Source of the DNA: Acanthornis magna
Lineage: Eukaryota; Chordata; Aves; Passeriformes; Acanthizidae
NCBI GenBank assembly: GCA_036785705.1
Contig: JAWUZG010000029.1
Coordinates: 18,394,501-18,458,500 of the forward strand
DNA: 64,000 bases
Reading direction: 5' to 3'
The notes beneath the pieces are model-generated. The model did no database searches, had not been told where the DNA came from, and was given only the letters and a program-made list of their open reading frames with translations. Shown here piece after piece: positions 36,936 through 50,570 of the stretch. The translations under genes and the position numbers were made by a program. The number at the start of each line of letters is the position of its first letter. Position 1 is the first letter of the stretch.

Positions 36936-37013
36936 AGCATACACACTGTGTAAAGTCAATGTCTATTTTGATTGTACAGTAATTATACAAATGCATGTTA
37001 TTGAAATCAGATT

Positions 37014-37019
37014 AATAAA
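37014..37019 (+). terminator. Alternative distal poly(A) signal AATAAA
   Basis: A second canonical AATAAA lies 84 bases past the first, in AT-rich DNA. It could be used alternatively and lengthen the 3'UTR by about 80 bases. A third AATAAA at 36645-36650, only 14 bases after the stop codon, is probably too proximal to be the main site. Confidence 0.4.
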
Positions 37020-37168
37020 AATTATGTATTTATAATTGGTAGAAAATATATATTATGTATTCAAGGAGAACTGGATTAAAAATATTAAGAACTTTAAAGT
37101 AATTATCCAGAACTGAGATCAGCTTGCAATATGCAGAGGTGAGAGGGCAGAAATATTGAAAACTATGC

Positions 37169-37185
37169 AAAAAAAAAAAAAAAAA
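37169..37185. repeat. Poly(A) run downstream of NEUROD6
   Basis: 17 consecutive A residues followed by AAAC-type runs to about 37206. Too far past the poly(A) signals to be the transcript tail. Confidence 0.9.
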
Positions 37186-37239
37186 GGTAAACAAACAAAA
37201 AAACAAAATATTTTTTGGGTTGTTAACTTTTGGTAAGCT

Positions 37240-37550
37240 AAGGAAAAGCTGACTGTCATTGACATTATTCAGCCTGAGTGTAGAGTGTTGCTGACAGGGG
37301 CCACATGATTATATTTGGAATATGTTGTCAAAAATTCGCCTCAGTTATTTTAACCATATATAATCAGCACTTTTTTTTGGTGTTATTCTGACTTCAGATG
37401 TAAAGGTTTGTTACCAAAATGTATAACTGTGGTTTCTCACTACGTACTTAAAATGCAATTAAAGATAGCTGTTTCCTCTTTTAAAATACATCTATTAGCT
37501 GTGATACTGCATTTTGTCTGACACTTTTTATTTCCCAGTATACAGCTGCC
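37240..37550. promoter_or_regulatory. Candidate downstream regulatory block
   Basis: Complex unique sequence just past the gene, with E-boxes CACATG (37302-37307) and CAGCTG (37543-37548), TTTAACCATATATAATCAGC and GCAATTAAAG homeodomain-like cores. The position 0.3-0.6 kb beyond the 3' end and the motif mix suggest a proximal enhancer. Not proven. Confidence 0.3.
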
Positions 37551-39001
37551 TTTGGTCTTGCATGCACACCTTTCTTCCCAGGACACCCACAATCCTCAAG
37601 TCTGGGGTTGGAAGTCATGAATTATCAGGGGGAACCTCATGCCATTTTCACAAGGCTGTATTAGTGATGCAGTAGATTCAAAATAATATGAATAGCTGTG
37701 TGCTAAATGAAACACAGGTTATAGGAAGAAGGTAACTTTCTATGTCAGTGAAATGCCAAATTTCTTGCAGGAAAGGGCCCTGAGCTGACACACAGGACAC
37801 TAGCTGTTCCTCCAGCTCTGGCTCATGGAGGAATGGCAGAAGCATGAGAATGATAAGAACTTCAGAGAAAAGAATTTCCTGGACATTGCTAAACTTAGTC
37901 TTGACTAAAAAACAGCCTCAGTAAACTACAGATGTGTCTGCAACCTGCGCTAGTTCAGCAGCTACAGGGTTCTGCACAGTCCCTCACACCTTAAAAGAGT
38001 TGAGCTTAGCTGCGTCTCAGTTGTTTTCTAACCAGCTAGACATATTTGTCTATAAGCACATGAGCGATAAAATTAATGAACTGTTGATCTAAAAGCCAAC
38101 AGTCTTTAAACCTCTGAATAAGGAAGACCACATTTTTATGATGGATAACGAGAAGCTAGCTGACAAGCAAAAGTACTCTGCTCTGAATGAGGAGGGAATA
38201 GTTTTTTAAAAGCTGCATTAAAAAGGGCAAATTCCACTTGCAAGTTGGAGACCCCTGGCTGAATCACAGTCTGGGTCAGTTTGTTAATAACACATGAATC
38301 TGAAAGCCTCACTTGAGTACACAGCTGAACAAAGAGGGGATGGGCCAAATATTCTTGATAATTTGCCTAATGTCACAAACAAGTCTTGTTGGAAACAGTG
38401 TGCCTTGTCAAGCACTGCAGCTCCCTCAGGACAACCACAGACTGACATTCATCTCTTCTAAGACCAGGCTGCCCCCAATGGAGAGGGGGTAACATATTCC
38501 AAAGTTGGTATCAGGGTCTAAATGCTTTCAAGTTTGCAGAGGTAGAGGGAAAACTATGGAACTTGTTTGACAAATATCCTCTCTAGGCACAAATAGGAGG
38601 CCAAAATGGAGTCTCTTGGAGCAGAGTCTTGGGGTTTGGCTCAGGATCATACCCCATTTCCACAGAGCCAGGAACCACGGAAGGTACAGGCAGCTGTTTT
38701 ACACCTTGGATGAAAGGCAATGGTGATGACTGTCAACTCAAAAGCATCCCCAGGTGTTTTGCACTGAATATAGGAGGGATTTGGTAAAAAAGAAGACTCT
38801 AAAATAGACTGTGTTTGCTGTTATTCAGAGCTAGCTGATATTCAGCAAAGCATGGAAAGTTGATGGGAGAGAGAAGGGGGAAGTAGCCAGTCAGTGAGGC
38901 AAAAAGCATGCAGTCTTGGGCACAGATTCACTGACACCGAGAAATAATAATATATAACAAGGAGCTGTAGGTAAGAGGACCCAGACACAGGGGATCATTG
39001 C

Positions 39002-39016
39002 GGGGGGGGGGGGGGG
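39002..39016. repeat. Homopolymer G15 run
   Basis: Fifteen consecutive G residues, followed by CAAATGCCCCCC. Prone to polymerase slippage and base-call error, so its true length may differ. Confidence 0.9.
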
Positions 39017-41543
39017 CAAATGCCCCCCACTGAGCAGTGGCAGCAAACTTATCTAACCGGTTTTACTGAGAGAAGCCTCTTCTAGGAGGCTGGAAGTTCA
39101 CCAAGTACTTCAAAGCAGCCTTGCTGCACCGGGGGAGGGTGTTCGCATAAGTTGAGAGTAGTGTGAGGAGGCATCTGTAAAGTCCTGCACCAAGGGATGA
39201 AAATGCCTACCGCAATACATCCAGCAACAACACAAGGGGTACTCAGTGTTCATGCTCTGCAGTCCGGCGCTCTCCAATTCTGTGGCCTTATATTAACTCA
39301 GTAACTCATGGGCCAGTTCCTTTCCCCCTCTGGCAGCAAAGGGAAAGGGGATAAAAAATCCCTGCCAGTTCAGATTTTTCTCCCTCCTCCATGACAGATG
39401 GGGAGGCAGTTTGCAGCCAGAGTTCTTCTCTGGTAGCTCAAGGCAAGAGCCACGCTTGCTAAGGGCATTGCAAGTTGGAAAGTCACTACACAATAAATAA
39501 TGGAACGAGTAATAGAAAAAATATTGAGATGGCATGAAAAACCTCCAACATTCCCTTTCTAGGAGGGTATGGATTATTTAGAGATAAGGAGGTAGGAATA
39601 TTTCTTGAGTGAAAGCTCTCTTGCATACATTCTCTCACGCACACAACAAGCATTTCTCTGCTCCTTTGCTGGCCAGTCACAGAATAAAAAGGTGCTCCAA
39701 GCTGTGACATGATTTATAAAAACTTTTAAAGATGCCCTATTTTGGGGAACAAATCTGGGTGCTAATAAAGGTCTGGTCCTTTAAAACCACAGGAATAAAA
39801 GGCAATGGGTTTCTTTACTCATTATCTCCACATTTTGATGTTTGTCTCCTTTCAACCCCTTTCATGCAGCAAAGCAAAACTGCTGATTTCTATATTTCTT
39901 GTTCTCCTCTTAACCTCCTTCAATTTCTTGAGGATAGAATTATGTAAAAAAGCAACAGCTCCAGAAAAATTAGGTAAGAGATTTCTATTGTTCCCTGCCC
40001 TTTAGCACAAAAATATTGAAACCTTCTGTCAGTTTTAGAGATGGGAACCCCAAAGCTGGCAGAAGAAGAGCAATTTCATATGTGGTTTTGTTACGCAGTG
40101 AAACTCTTTGCCGTTTATGATTTCCCAGAATAACATTTTAGTGTGCTTTTTAAAAAAGCACTGTGTGTTTTTATGGTATCAGAAACACATTTTTTATTTA
40201 GGAATGGCTGTACTGATTCAGATTAATCATCCATCTGACCAAATATCCATTTTTCAATATGAGAGCATGAAAAAGCAGCCCAAATATATCAGAAGAGGGC
40301 AAGTAAAATAATTTACTTTGTTTTTATTAATAAAAGTGGTGGAAAATAAAATAAATGTTCAAGTCTTGTTGAAGAGAGGGATGCGCCTGAATTGGAAAAA
40401 GGGCCAGGAGGCATGACAGTGTACTGCAATATTAGCACCCTTTCCTCTGCAACACTGGAATCATCAGTAATCACTGAGTAGGATACACTGAGTAGTACTA
40501 GGCTGTACCTCTGAACCCCACCCCAAGAAAAAACTCATCTGGAGTAAAATTTAAAACCAGTGGCCCAAGCTCCAGTCCTACAAACCCCAGTGAGACCACA
40601 AAGAGAGAGTGAGGGGCAGCCACTGCTTTGCCAGAGCTCAGTGGAAATCTCAAAATTTCTCTGAATTACAGCAGGGATACACTTGTTTTAGGACACGTCC
40701 TGACTATGCTCCTTTGGGACTGTCTGCATTATTTCATTTCATAGTTATTTCTACAAAGATTTGTAAAATGTATGGAGATTGCACAAGCACAAAAATGATG
40801 GGAATTCTTTTCCATACTAACAATTCCCTCCCCCATTTTTACTCCTACTTTATTCTTCTTTCTCTGCCTTGCCTATAGGGCTCTCAAATGGCAGCAAATA
40901 AAATGAAATAAAGATCAATAAACATGAATGAAATCCCAGTGTAATACAGGGCAGAAGCTTTCCTTGCAAAAGCAAAAAGTATTTGTCTAAACTAAAAAGT
41001 CTTTGTTTGTTTTCAAAATTTTTTTTTTTATGAAATTGTGAATCTAACTTAACTGTGGTTACATTTTATCATCACAAGGTCAAAGGTTTCATCCTAGTAC
41101 CAAAATCCTGCAGCTTTTGATGTACAAGTAGCAGATACACTTCTGCTTTAGGCTGAATTGTCAGGAAAGCAGCTTCCCTTATGAAATTTTAGCAATTTTC
41201 TAATTAAGAAGAAACAAACAAAAAAAATAACCCTCAGTAATCTGGTTGTGGGTTTGACCTAGAGCTGAACCATGGCAGCAGATTTTGATTTTGCTCTAGA
41301 GAGACACAGATCAGTGTGGTGAACAGCTGGCACTGTGCCACTGCAGAATCTCAAGGGCAGACCTGTCGTATCTCACTGATACAAATCTAACTACCGTACA
41401 CAGGGCTGCCATGCAGAATCACATTCCCAAGCCTTCTTCACCCCACAATTAGACTAGAGCAAGTAGTCTCACAAAATTCTTCTATGCTATGCCAAAAGGA
41501 TGGCCTATTTGCTCTGGGGGGGGAAAAGTTTCATTTCTTTTCC

Positions 41544-41559
41544 TTTTTTTTTTTTTTTT
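41544..41559. repeat. Homopolymer T16 run
   Basis: Sixteen consecutive T residues in an otherwise pyrimidine-rich patch. No retroposon body is recognised beside it. Confidence 0.9.
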
Positions 41560-44500
41560 GTAATGCCTACAATGTGGAGTCCCTATGACTCATGACTGGC
41601 TTTGAATTGGCAACAGCCACAAAAGTTGTTACAGAGTGGTAAGGAGATTTCCTCCCTCTACCTCCCCCAAACACCATTTTCCTTTTCTTGTTTCCTTTGC
41701 TGGCCAGTCACTTTCTCCTTAGACTTACACTTTTATCCCTGTAACTGCATTACTTGCATTATTTAATTCTATTCTTGTATGATTTAATTCTATACCACGT
41801 ACGTAGAATATATCTGATTGTAGCTGAAAATCTGCACTACTTAAGGAGGTTAAAAAAATTTTCTGGAAAAAAGTGACACTTATGATTGTTCATTTTTTAT
41901 AAGATATTCAGTATATTCCCATCCTCACCCCTGTCTTGTGAACATTGTACTTTCTGATATTCTGGAGTTTTTTGCATTTCTGTAGAACATTGCTAAGCAG
42001 GTCTGAGGGTTATCCCCCTCTTAGTATTTTTTTTAAATCAGAATTGATTAGTAGGCAAATAGTATTTTTGAAACTGATGACATTTCCTGATCTATAAGTA
42101 TATCTACATGTAAAAGGTTATTAATTCTGAAGTGCTTGGACATTCCATTTGCAAATGCAATAATCAGCTGAATTGGAGTTCCTTGTACAGATAGAGAATA
42201 CAAGCTACACCACAGATTATATCATAAATATCATAATTATATCATAAATTTTGTACCATTGAAAGCAGGAATGCTAGGACTTGGGTCGACTCTTGTTCTG
42301 TTGGAATTCAGCAGATACCAGATTGGAGTCTAAATCACATGGGAAGATAAGCATAGCCTTATCCACGATATTATTTATTTACAGACACATGAGCAGATGC
42401 ATAATGCTTAGATGCAACTGAAGTGACATTTCTGTTGGGCAGACAGCTTGCAAACAAAGAGACTCTGACAAGATCTTCCTCAGAATCCAGGGGGAGGCCC
42501 ATATAAATGCTAGTTGATATTTGCCCCACACCGGGAGAAGTGCCTGTAGGAAAGAAAAGCATTGTCTAGACATTGAGAACACCAGAAGCAGGACTCTTGC
42601 TTATTTCAATTATTAAGCAATTGAGATTGCATTCCTAAATTCTGAGGGAGAGTTTTTGTCAGCCACAACAAAAAGCTCTTTCCTTCTGGATTTACAAGGA
42701 GAGGTGATCTAGTGCTTAGCATCTTTGTCTTGGTAACAGGCATTACTTTAGAAAAGTAAATATTTTCCCCATAACAGATATAATGATCATTTTAGTTCAC
42801 TTACACCCATCAGTTTACATACAGAGGCACACCTACACCCATTGGGATACAGACTTTGCAGGTTTCCATCAGATAGTGGGGAAAATCTTTTGGATGCATG
42901 TAGTTATATTGATTTTGATGCCAAAATGGCAGAAAATTTATGAATGCAGTAAGACAAGTGGTGAATAGCCAGTCAACCACAAGTTCCCAGGTGTTTAGAT
43001 ACTCAAATTTTCAGCCTATGGATTCAAATTAGGCATAACCGTGATGTTCCCACAACTCCTAAATTTCGTATATTCTTATACTGCACTCTCAGTTTTTCCC
43101 TTATTCAGTAAAATGATAGAAGCTTAGGTAAAAGGATAAACCTGTCCCTGTGCCGCACCTCACACTCTCACTATAGGAGAATCTTAATATAACCAAGCCC
43201 AGAAATCAGAATGACAAATCTTGCAGCCACAGAAACACAGCCCAAACATAACGAGTGAAGCAGAATGTGAACAGACACTACCAGAAGTATGAAAACAGCT
43301 TTCCAAATGGATAGAGTAATTTAGTGCAAGATGCACGACAGCACCCAGCAGAAATACAGGTAAGGAAGTACTTGACTTCTGTGAGGAAAAAAGCAACTTT
43401 GCGGTCACAATAAATTCAGCTAATTACCTCCTCAGGCAACGTAATTAGAGACAGGCACATTCCATGTGAGCTGGGATACCAGTCTGCTTTGCCTGGACAA
43501 TAGTTAAGTTATAAGTCCCAAATATGACTCTGTCTGTCCCCATTTTGAATGAAGTGGCTGCTTCACACAGCAGGTCATCTACCCTGTAACAGTTACTTCA
43601 GCCTTCATGCTGGATTAACAGCCACTTCAAACAGCTGAGCCCACTCTAGATGCCCTAGAGGAGATTATGCTGCTGTACCATACATCCACATCTTACTTAA
43701 TCACGGGTTCCCTGTACCCTTAGGTACTCGCACAGATGTCAGCATGTTCTGTAAAATGGTGACTCTGCCATGAGTAATGGTCTCTACCACAGGCACAGCC
43801 TTATGGAAAAGCTCTTCAGTGGTTCATTTAAGATATGCCTAGTGGCCTCCATGAGAAATGAACAGTACGTGCTGTCTGAGTGCAATATCTCACTGGTACT
43901 GTGGTCTTTTTGCTATCCATGTATTGGGATGCGTTCTCCCTTCAAATTTAACATTCTTCTGGGCAAAAATAACACTATAGAATTAGTTTTAATATATTAA
44001 ATATGTTATTAATGAGCCAAGGTGTAAGAGAAGATATTTTATATGGGACCACACACATTTCCAGCAGTCCCAGACTACAAGCATACACTCACTAACATCC
44101 TCTGCCTTCTTAAAGTCACCAACAAGTTGTCTGGGAAGAAACTTCTCCTCCAAAAAGGGTAAGTTATTGGCAAGGAAGGACTGCACAAAAGGAGGGATAA
44201 TCCCTCTGCTCAGATATCCCAGATCAGTGTTAGATATGTCCCTTCTCTCCTGCAGGGCAGTATGTGTGAAGGTAATAGGAGAAAAAATACAGTCTTTCCT
44301 TGGTTTGTCCATTTCATCTGTGATTTACCCCAGTGCACGCATCGTGTGTAGGTAATCTGGCCTCCAGCTCACTCAATTGCCATGGCACAATTTACTTTTA
44401 AATATCTAGAGAACTACAAAATAAATGCAGTCTCAAATTATAATCTAATAATTAATTTTTTAAAGGAAAAAGCTTCAGACTTTTTTCCTAAATGTATTTA

Positions 44501-47500
44501 AATCTTACCAGTGAACATGATGTTGGTTATTAAAAAGTAATTCTGGATAAAGTAGTTTGCAGCTACAAAATTAATGTAATTCATTTATTACTTGCAGCCA
44601 CAAATCAAAACATTGTTAACACTGCTTCATGCAATTTAATATGCACAGTAAGTTTCCATATGGCTTCAATTTTAGGTTTCCTGGTCACTACACAGGCTCA
44701 TTTGCAGAATGGTCTGTAGGCATATGAAATCAACTTGTGCTTACTGGCAGAAAAGCTGTTCAAGATGGTTCCCACACAGGCACAACAGCCCAAAAACGTC
44801 CCAAACCACTACCACCATTTGGGATTATCATATCCTGCCTATGATTGAGGAATATCTATATGCATTCACAGAACTACAGATATAACCAGTGCTTATAAAA
44901 AAAAAGTCATCCATCGGTCAGACCTGCTATTACCAGTTTAGCCTCCTAAATATGAAGGCACATTTCTTAAAAACATTGAACATCCAATACCTCTTTTAGA
45001 GACAACAGGACCAAAACATAATAAGACATTACAACATCAACTTTAGAAAGCTTAAAAGAAGTCTACAAAACTTATAAACAGCTAAAGAGCCCAAATTTTT
45101 ACAAGGGTATCTATATCGCTTTTAAGTGAGCTATTGCTGAGTTTTTGCCTAATATATCCAGAGTAGTGTATGCACTGTGATTAGCTTGAAGACATCAACT
45201 AGATAAAGGTAATATGCTGCAGTATTTCAGTAATCTTGTTGTCGAACATTGTCATGTCTGAATGAGCAACAGTGTTTTCAAAGTCATCACTCTTACCTTC
45301 TTCAACCACATCAAACTCCAGTAACACCAAGCTCATTGTTACTTAAGAAAGCCTGCTGAAGTGTGATTACAGTGGATTTATGCCCCTAGATTCAAGTCTG
45401 ACTGATGGATTACCTGACTAAGAGCAAGAGAAATAAACCAAGTCCTTTCCAGAAAAGAGCAGGCCATGAACACCAGCATCCCATGCCACAGCTCTATTCA
45501 TGAGGTTGCAAGCCTGCACAGGCTACAATATTACTTATTCCTTCCCCCTTTCTCCTTCTTGAAAAAAACCCATTCAATAAAGTATATCTTAAAGCAAGAT
45601 ATTTCAAAGCATTTTTGCTTTTTTGGAAGTTTTCTGATAAGCTTTGTTAATAAAATTGGCAGAGATTCCCAGCATGCTTTCTCTTTTTCTTCAAACTGGC
45701 ATCAGCTGTGGCATGATGATCAACACCAACAGTAAATAAGGCCAAAACCATAGGCACAGAATTATCCTTTTTTTCATTAACACTACTTGCAACTGATGCT
45801 TCTTTGATAAGTCAGCATCTGTTTTGGTTTGACACTGTTCAGCTGTGCCTGGATTTCTCTTATAGCTGGGAAACCACATCCAGCACAACCCCAGTTATAT
45901 CCAAACTCGGAATAAGAGGGCATGGGGCTGTGGCAGAAAAAGAGGTTTTCACATCCTGAGACCATACTACATCAAGTAACAACCTGGAAGTACCTATCAA
46001 AGGCATGGCCACAACCAGAATTAGGAGGTTAGGCTTGTCAAATAGCCACCGAGCTACTCAAGAAGAATGAGAAAGAGGTTCTTGATGACTCTTGTTTATC
46101 AGAGACATGTTTGAGGCATCATCAGCTGTTAGTGGTTCAGAGCAGTTGCTGTCAGCACAGCCCCCCTCCTGCAAAATATCTTTGCCAGACCTCTCCTGGA
46201 CGGCAAAGGCATCAGCATACCATTGCAACCAGGCTAGCCATAAATGTGGAAAAAGCATCAGAGATAAAAGCACTAACGATGCTGAAGCCCTGATTGTGAA
46301 AAAGTTCAACAAAACAAGTCTCTGATCTAGGCTATTCTAGGATTTCAGGTTATTCTGACTAATTTCTAACCACACTTTTGGGACACCCCCAGACTAAATT
46401 ACTGTGAAAGAATTGAGACAGATGAAGGGAAGAAAATAGAAGCAGGCAGCCAATTACAAGTTAAGCCTTACTCTTTCCAGCACTCCTGACATCAATAAGC
46501 CCTGTCCACCAGAAGGGCACCATGGTGAAAAGAGGGCTCACAGATATATTTCACTGCATTTACACAATGACTTCCTGAAAAGGGAGGGAGCGGGGGAGCT
46601 GCCTTCTTTATTTTAGTACTGTCAACTGTTAGTACAGAGAGTCTCTCTCTGGTGTGTTGTGCTCTCATGAGCTGGCAGATTTGTTGGGAATATAATGACG
46701 TCTGTGCATGCACCTCCATTTCTAACAACTTACTCCTTAGATGCTCTCCTGATTTTCTTGAGGCGTAAGGACCAGTTGACTATGCAAATGAAATAAGAGA
46801 ATGTAGAAAATGAGTTTGACACAAAGGAGTTGCTGGCAAATGCCACCGCTTCCTCTGGGCATAATGGTAAGAGACAGCTGCTTCTGCCAGCCCAGAAGCA
46901 GTAGCTGAGGGGGCTATCACAGCTCTTTTGAAAATCTTTAGTCTGGTGAATAACTAGGCAAATGTTGCCTATACTTACAAGGGAGAACCCCCAAATCAAG
47001 GACTTCAAATCTTGCTCTGGTGTACCATGTTATCATCCACTGTAAATGCACACAGGAGTGATGCCAGATGACTTTTGTAGCAGTTTGTGAGTTTATTGTC
47101 TTCAAGTCCTTTGTAACAGGAAGAGAAGGACAAGAAATGGACTGTGAGAATGTAAGAAGCATTGTCCTTTTCAATTTCTGAAAGTGCTATTTTAAGAATA
47201 CAGTTATCATTTTTGCAGCAAGATGCCACTTTTTGGATGAAACATTTTGATATATGAACAACCCCAATGACTGTAGAATAAATAATCACAAAATATTTAA
47301 CCACTATACATAATGCTATGTCTTTATTTTAAATTTTCATTACAGAGTGATTCCTTTGAGTAATTATCATGGCAATTGTAACTCAGACACATGTATTTTG
47401 TCAATCTAATATATAATAGCAGAGTACTGTAACTGACATGCACACATAAATATTTTAGGACTTAGTGATTCTTAATTGTTTGGAAATAGTTACAGTAACC

Positions 47501-49316
47501 AGTAAGTACTGATACTTTTACCTCTAAAAGTATCTGTCACTTGGAGAGCTGGCACAATGCTTAGAGTACCACTTTGTGGGAAAAAAAGTAATACAAGTGT
47601 TTATTGGTAGTATTAAAGGACCGGCTTGATGTTTTTCAGCTCTGAGCAGAAAAGCTGTCTGGAGTGCCACATGTTATGATCACCACACAAATATAAAATA
47701 AAATCCTTCCACAGGGGAAGACTTTAATTTCAAGCAAGGGAAAAAAGACTTCTCAATATTGAATTATTAAAAGCATACCATGTTGAAAAAAAAAATGGGC
47801 ATTTGTACACTCACTTCTCCTAAGGGGATAGGGGCACCTGATACTTTCCAAAATGCCAAAGTGAGCAAGCTGTAAATAAAATTCACATTTCCTGATTTTT
47901 CTACCCTTTTCTCAGCACTTCCCAGGAAATGTGATAAATCTCAACTGAGGTTGCATGTGCTTGCCAATAGAAAGCTAGATCACTATGACAAGATTCTGTC
48001 CTTTTTCTTACCGGCAAAACTCCTTTAAAACACATTGGATTTACTCAAGTATTAATGGGGATAAGTATAAAACTTGCATTTAATTATGCCAAAGTTCAAT
48101 GTGTTCCACACCTCTACCCAGTAATAAATCCAAACTTCCTACCCTTATAGCATTCCCTCCTTTTTTATTTCCCTGAGAACACTTCAAATTTGTAAGTTGG
48201 CACCATTACTACAGTTTAAATGCATGAGAAAACCCAAGATGAAATAGCCATCCCAAAAAGTTACAAAGTAAGCAGAAACCTAGTGATCCACCTCCTGAAC
48301 TGAGCTGAACCCAGATTCCTTAAATCAGATTTCAGACATGTGACTGAGCTACTTTGGCTTAGTGGCTGCCTTACATCAGCTGAGCCCCAGTGAAAGTAGT
48401 TTAAATTAGCATGTGCTACCCTACATTTGCAACAGCTCAGCTGCTACACAGGAACACATTAAGCTATGGCAACTTGCTCGAGTCTGAAACCTCAGTCTGA
48501 TGCTCTACCCAGTGGCCCACATAACTGCCCAAATCATGCTCTCTGCCTCCATGCCAATAAACCTCCTGAGACCATCTTTCACAAAGTAAGGATGTGCCCA
48601 AGAAAACAAGCTCAGTACAATTTTCCAGTGACATGCTTCAGAAGATTTATTCAGATAAGCAGCCAGATCTGGATCTCTCTCTTCCATTCAAATAAACTCC
48701 ATGGATGGTACAAGGATTTCTTCATGTCCTGTCTTTGTCCTCTGTTTTAAATACCATATTTTCTTCTTCAGCCCACCAACAAGTATTACACTATACATTC
48801 CTCTTTCCATAGCTATTGTAATTTTTCCTTGTGATCTCCTCAAGACGCACTTCTCCAGAACACTTCAATAAACTGTTTTTTCCTCGGGAAGAAAATAAAA
48901 TTTAAAAAAAAACAAAACTGACTCCTTCTTTGTTTAGAAATCCAGTTTCAAGCTGTCTCTATAATTCTTCCTTCCTCTCTAAACCCTCTATTCATATATT
49001 GTCTATCAGAAACATAGTGCAACAACCTTTACTTCAGCTGGTGCCACGTGAAATGCACATCCTGATCCTTGAGCCCTCTTGCAGGAAAGAGGACACCTAT
49101 CCATTGTCGCTTACTTAATCTCTCTTGGAGTATTATAAGTGTATCATTTATTAAATATAGGATACACATCACATTAAAGTGTTTTGCAAAACTAATTTGT
49201 ATTTTATTTCTTGTCATTTTGCACCCTGTAATATCTACCAAGGGAAATATCTGTGGAGATTATTGAGTCATAGCAAATGCAGAGCAAAAGTGAATATCCC
49301 AGTATACCTGACACAG

Positions 49317-49362
49317 TATAGCTCAGTATCTCAACTTTTGTAAGGCACTAGTTCAAACCTTG
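49317..49362 (+). other. tRNA-like promoter relic (possible old SINE)
   Basis: TATAGCTCAGTATC resembles a tRNA A box, and AGTTCAAACCT about 30 bases downstream resembles a B box. The flanks do not fold into a tRNA cloverleaf by eye, so it is at most a decayed tRNA-derived SINE. Confidence 0.2.
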
Positions 49363-50500
49363 GGGAAAGTGTTATCTCAACAATTATGTCTATGGGTAAA
49401 AAAAAAATTGGATTGAGCTGAGAAATTTTGGGCATATATAAAATTACTGGGACAAGATTTGCAATTTTTCAAGTCAACTAATACAACAACAAAATCGTAT
49501 TTTGGCATGGGTAAACGCAGGAAGACCAGTTACTGTCTGATGCCTGAACTTTATGCAGCTCAAGAAAAAGCAGGTTAGTCTTGTCCTATCTGGCAGTATA
49601 ATCATAGCAATTTCAACAGGTAAATATAATTTCGCCTTTGTGCTGTGTCACAAAAGCATTGATTATTCATGGGCCACCCCTTAACATACTATGATGCTTT
49701 TCCTAGACTTGTGCCTCATGAGCTCACAAGAAACTGAAGACTGACCTAGCTTTAGGAGTACCTCCCAGGGTTGATGGCTGGGTTGTGCTAGCACAAGTTC
49801 TTCTAAGAATTGCAATTTTCTGACTGAGGGAAGAAATAGGAAAAGGAGGGTTGCTGTAGTTTTTCATCTGGTTGAACTGCGACCTTGCTTCTTGCTCAGC
49901 CCAGTCCCACCAGATGTGAAATAATGTGACTCTAAAAGAGGCATGGCCATCACCATTCTTCACATCTCTCAGCTCTCTGAGGGAGATGCCTCTTACTGCT
50001 TCTATCTATGAAGCAATGTCATGGATTTCAGGGTCAACCTGTCCATTAGGGCATCCTGCAATCTCTCCATTGTCCTACAGAGGAGCCAGGAGGCAGCTGT
50101 CTAAAGTCTCTAACCAGGCAACAATGTCCAGGGAAATGTCTGGCCCCAGGTTTGCTTGATATAGACACCAAATAACCTTCCCTGGTGGCAATTTGTTCGC
50201 ACCATTGACAGGTTTTGAAATTGTGTATTCATAGCAAAACCTTTGGGAAAAGACAATAAAAATTTTGTCCTTTAGCATCATCATCAGGGAATCCGTGCTG
50301 TAGTTCAATCAGTAGCTACTAGAGTGATGGAGGAAATGAGATGTGAATCCCTTTCAACAAAGGGGAGAGGGTATCTGTCCCTGAGTGCTAACCTCTAAAT
50401 TCCATGCCAGGAGGAGAAAAATATACACATGAAAATGAACATGTTTTATAATTAAAAAAAGGCAAATAGGGAATATTCCCCAAACCAAAATTATTAGAAA

Positions 50501-50570
50501 GAATAGAATAGAATAGAATAGAATAGAATAGAATAGAATAGAATAGAATAGAATAGAATAGAATAGAATA
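50501..50570. repeat. (GAATA)14 pentanucleotide microsatellite
   Basis: Fourteen perfect tandem copies of GAATA with no interruption. A perfect pentamer array of this length is probably length-polymorphic. Confidence 0.98.

Larger units (their letters stand above)
35597..36955 (+). other. NEUROD6: NEUROD6 coding exon (exon 2) with UTRs
   Basis: The exon probably begins at 35597, just after a pyrimidine-rich acceptor ending TTTCAG at 35591-35596. That leaves 21 bases of 5'UTR before the ATG. The 3'UTR starts at 36632 and most likely ends 15-25 bases past the AATAAA at 36930-36935, or past a second signal at 37014-37019. NeuroD-family genes classically have a non-coding first exon and a second exon carrying the whole reading frame, which supports this model. 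The exact 3' end is inferred. Confidence 0.75.
37551..50500. other. Gene-free downstream DNA
   Basis: About 13 kb without a recognised gene. Contents noted: a G15 run at 39002-39016; a T16 run at 41544-41559; a palindromic octamer-like ATTTGCAAAT with CAGCTG near 42147-42170; a possible tRNA-derived relic on the minus strand at about 48280-48360; and another at 49317-49360. Open frames of 60-107 codons are scattered without domain features. Confidence 0.5.
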
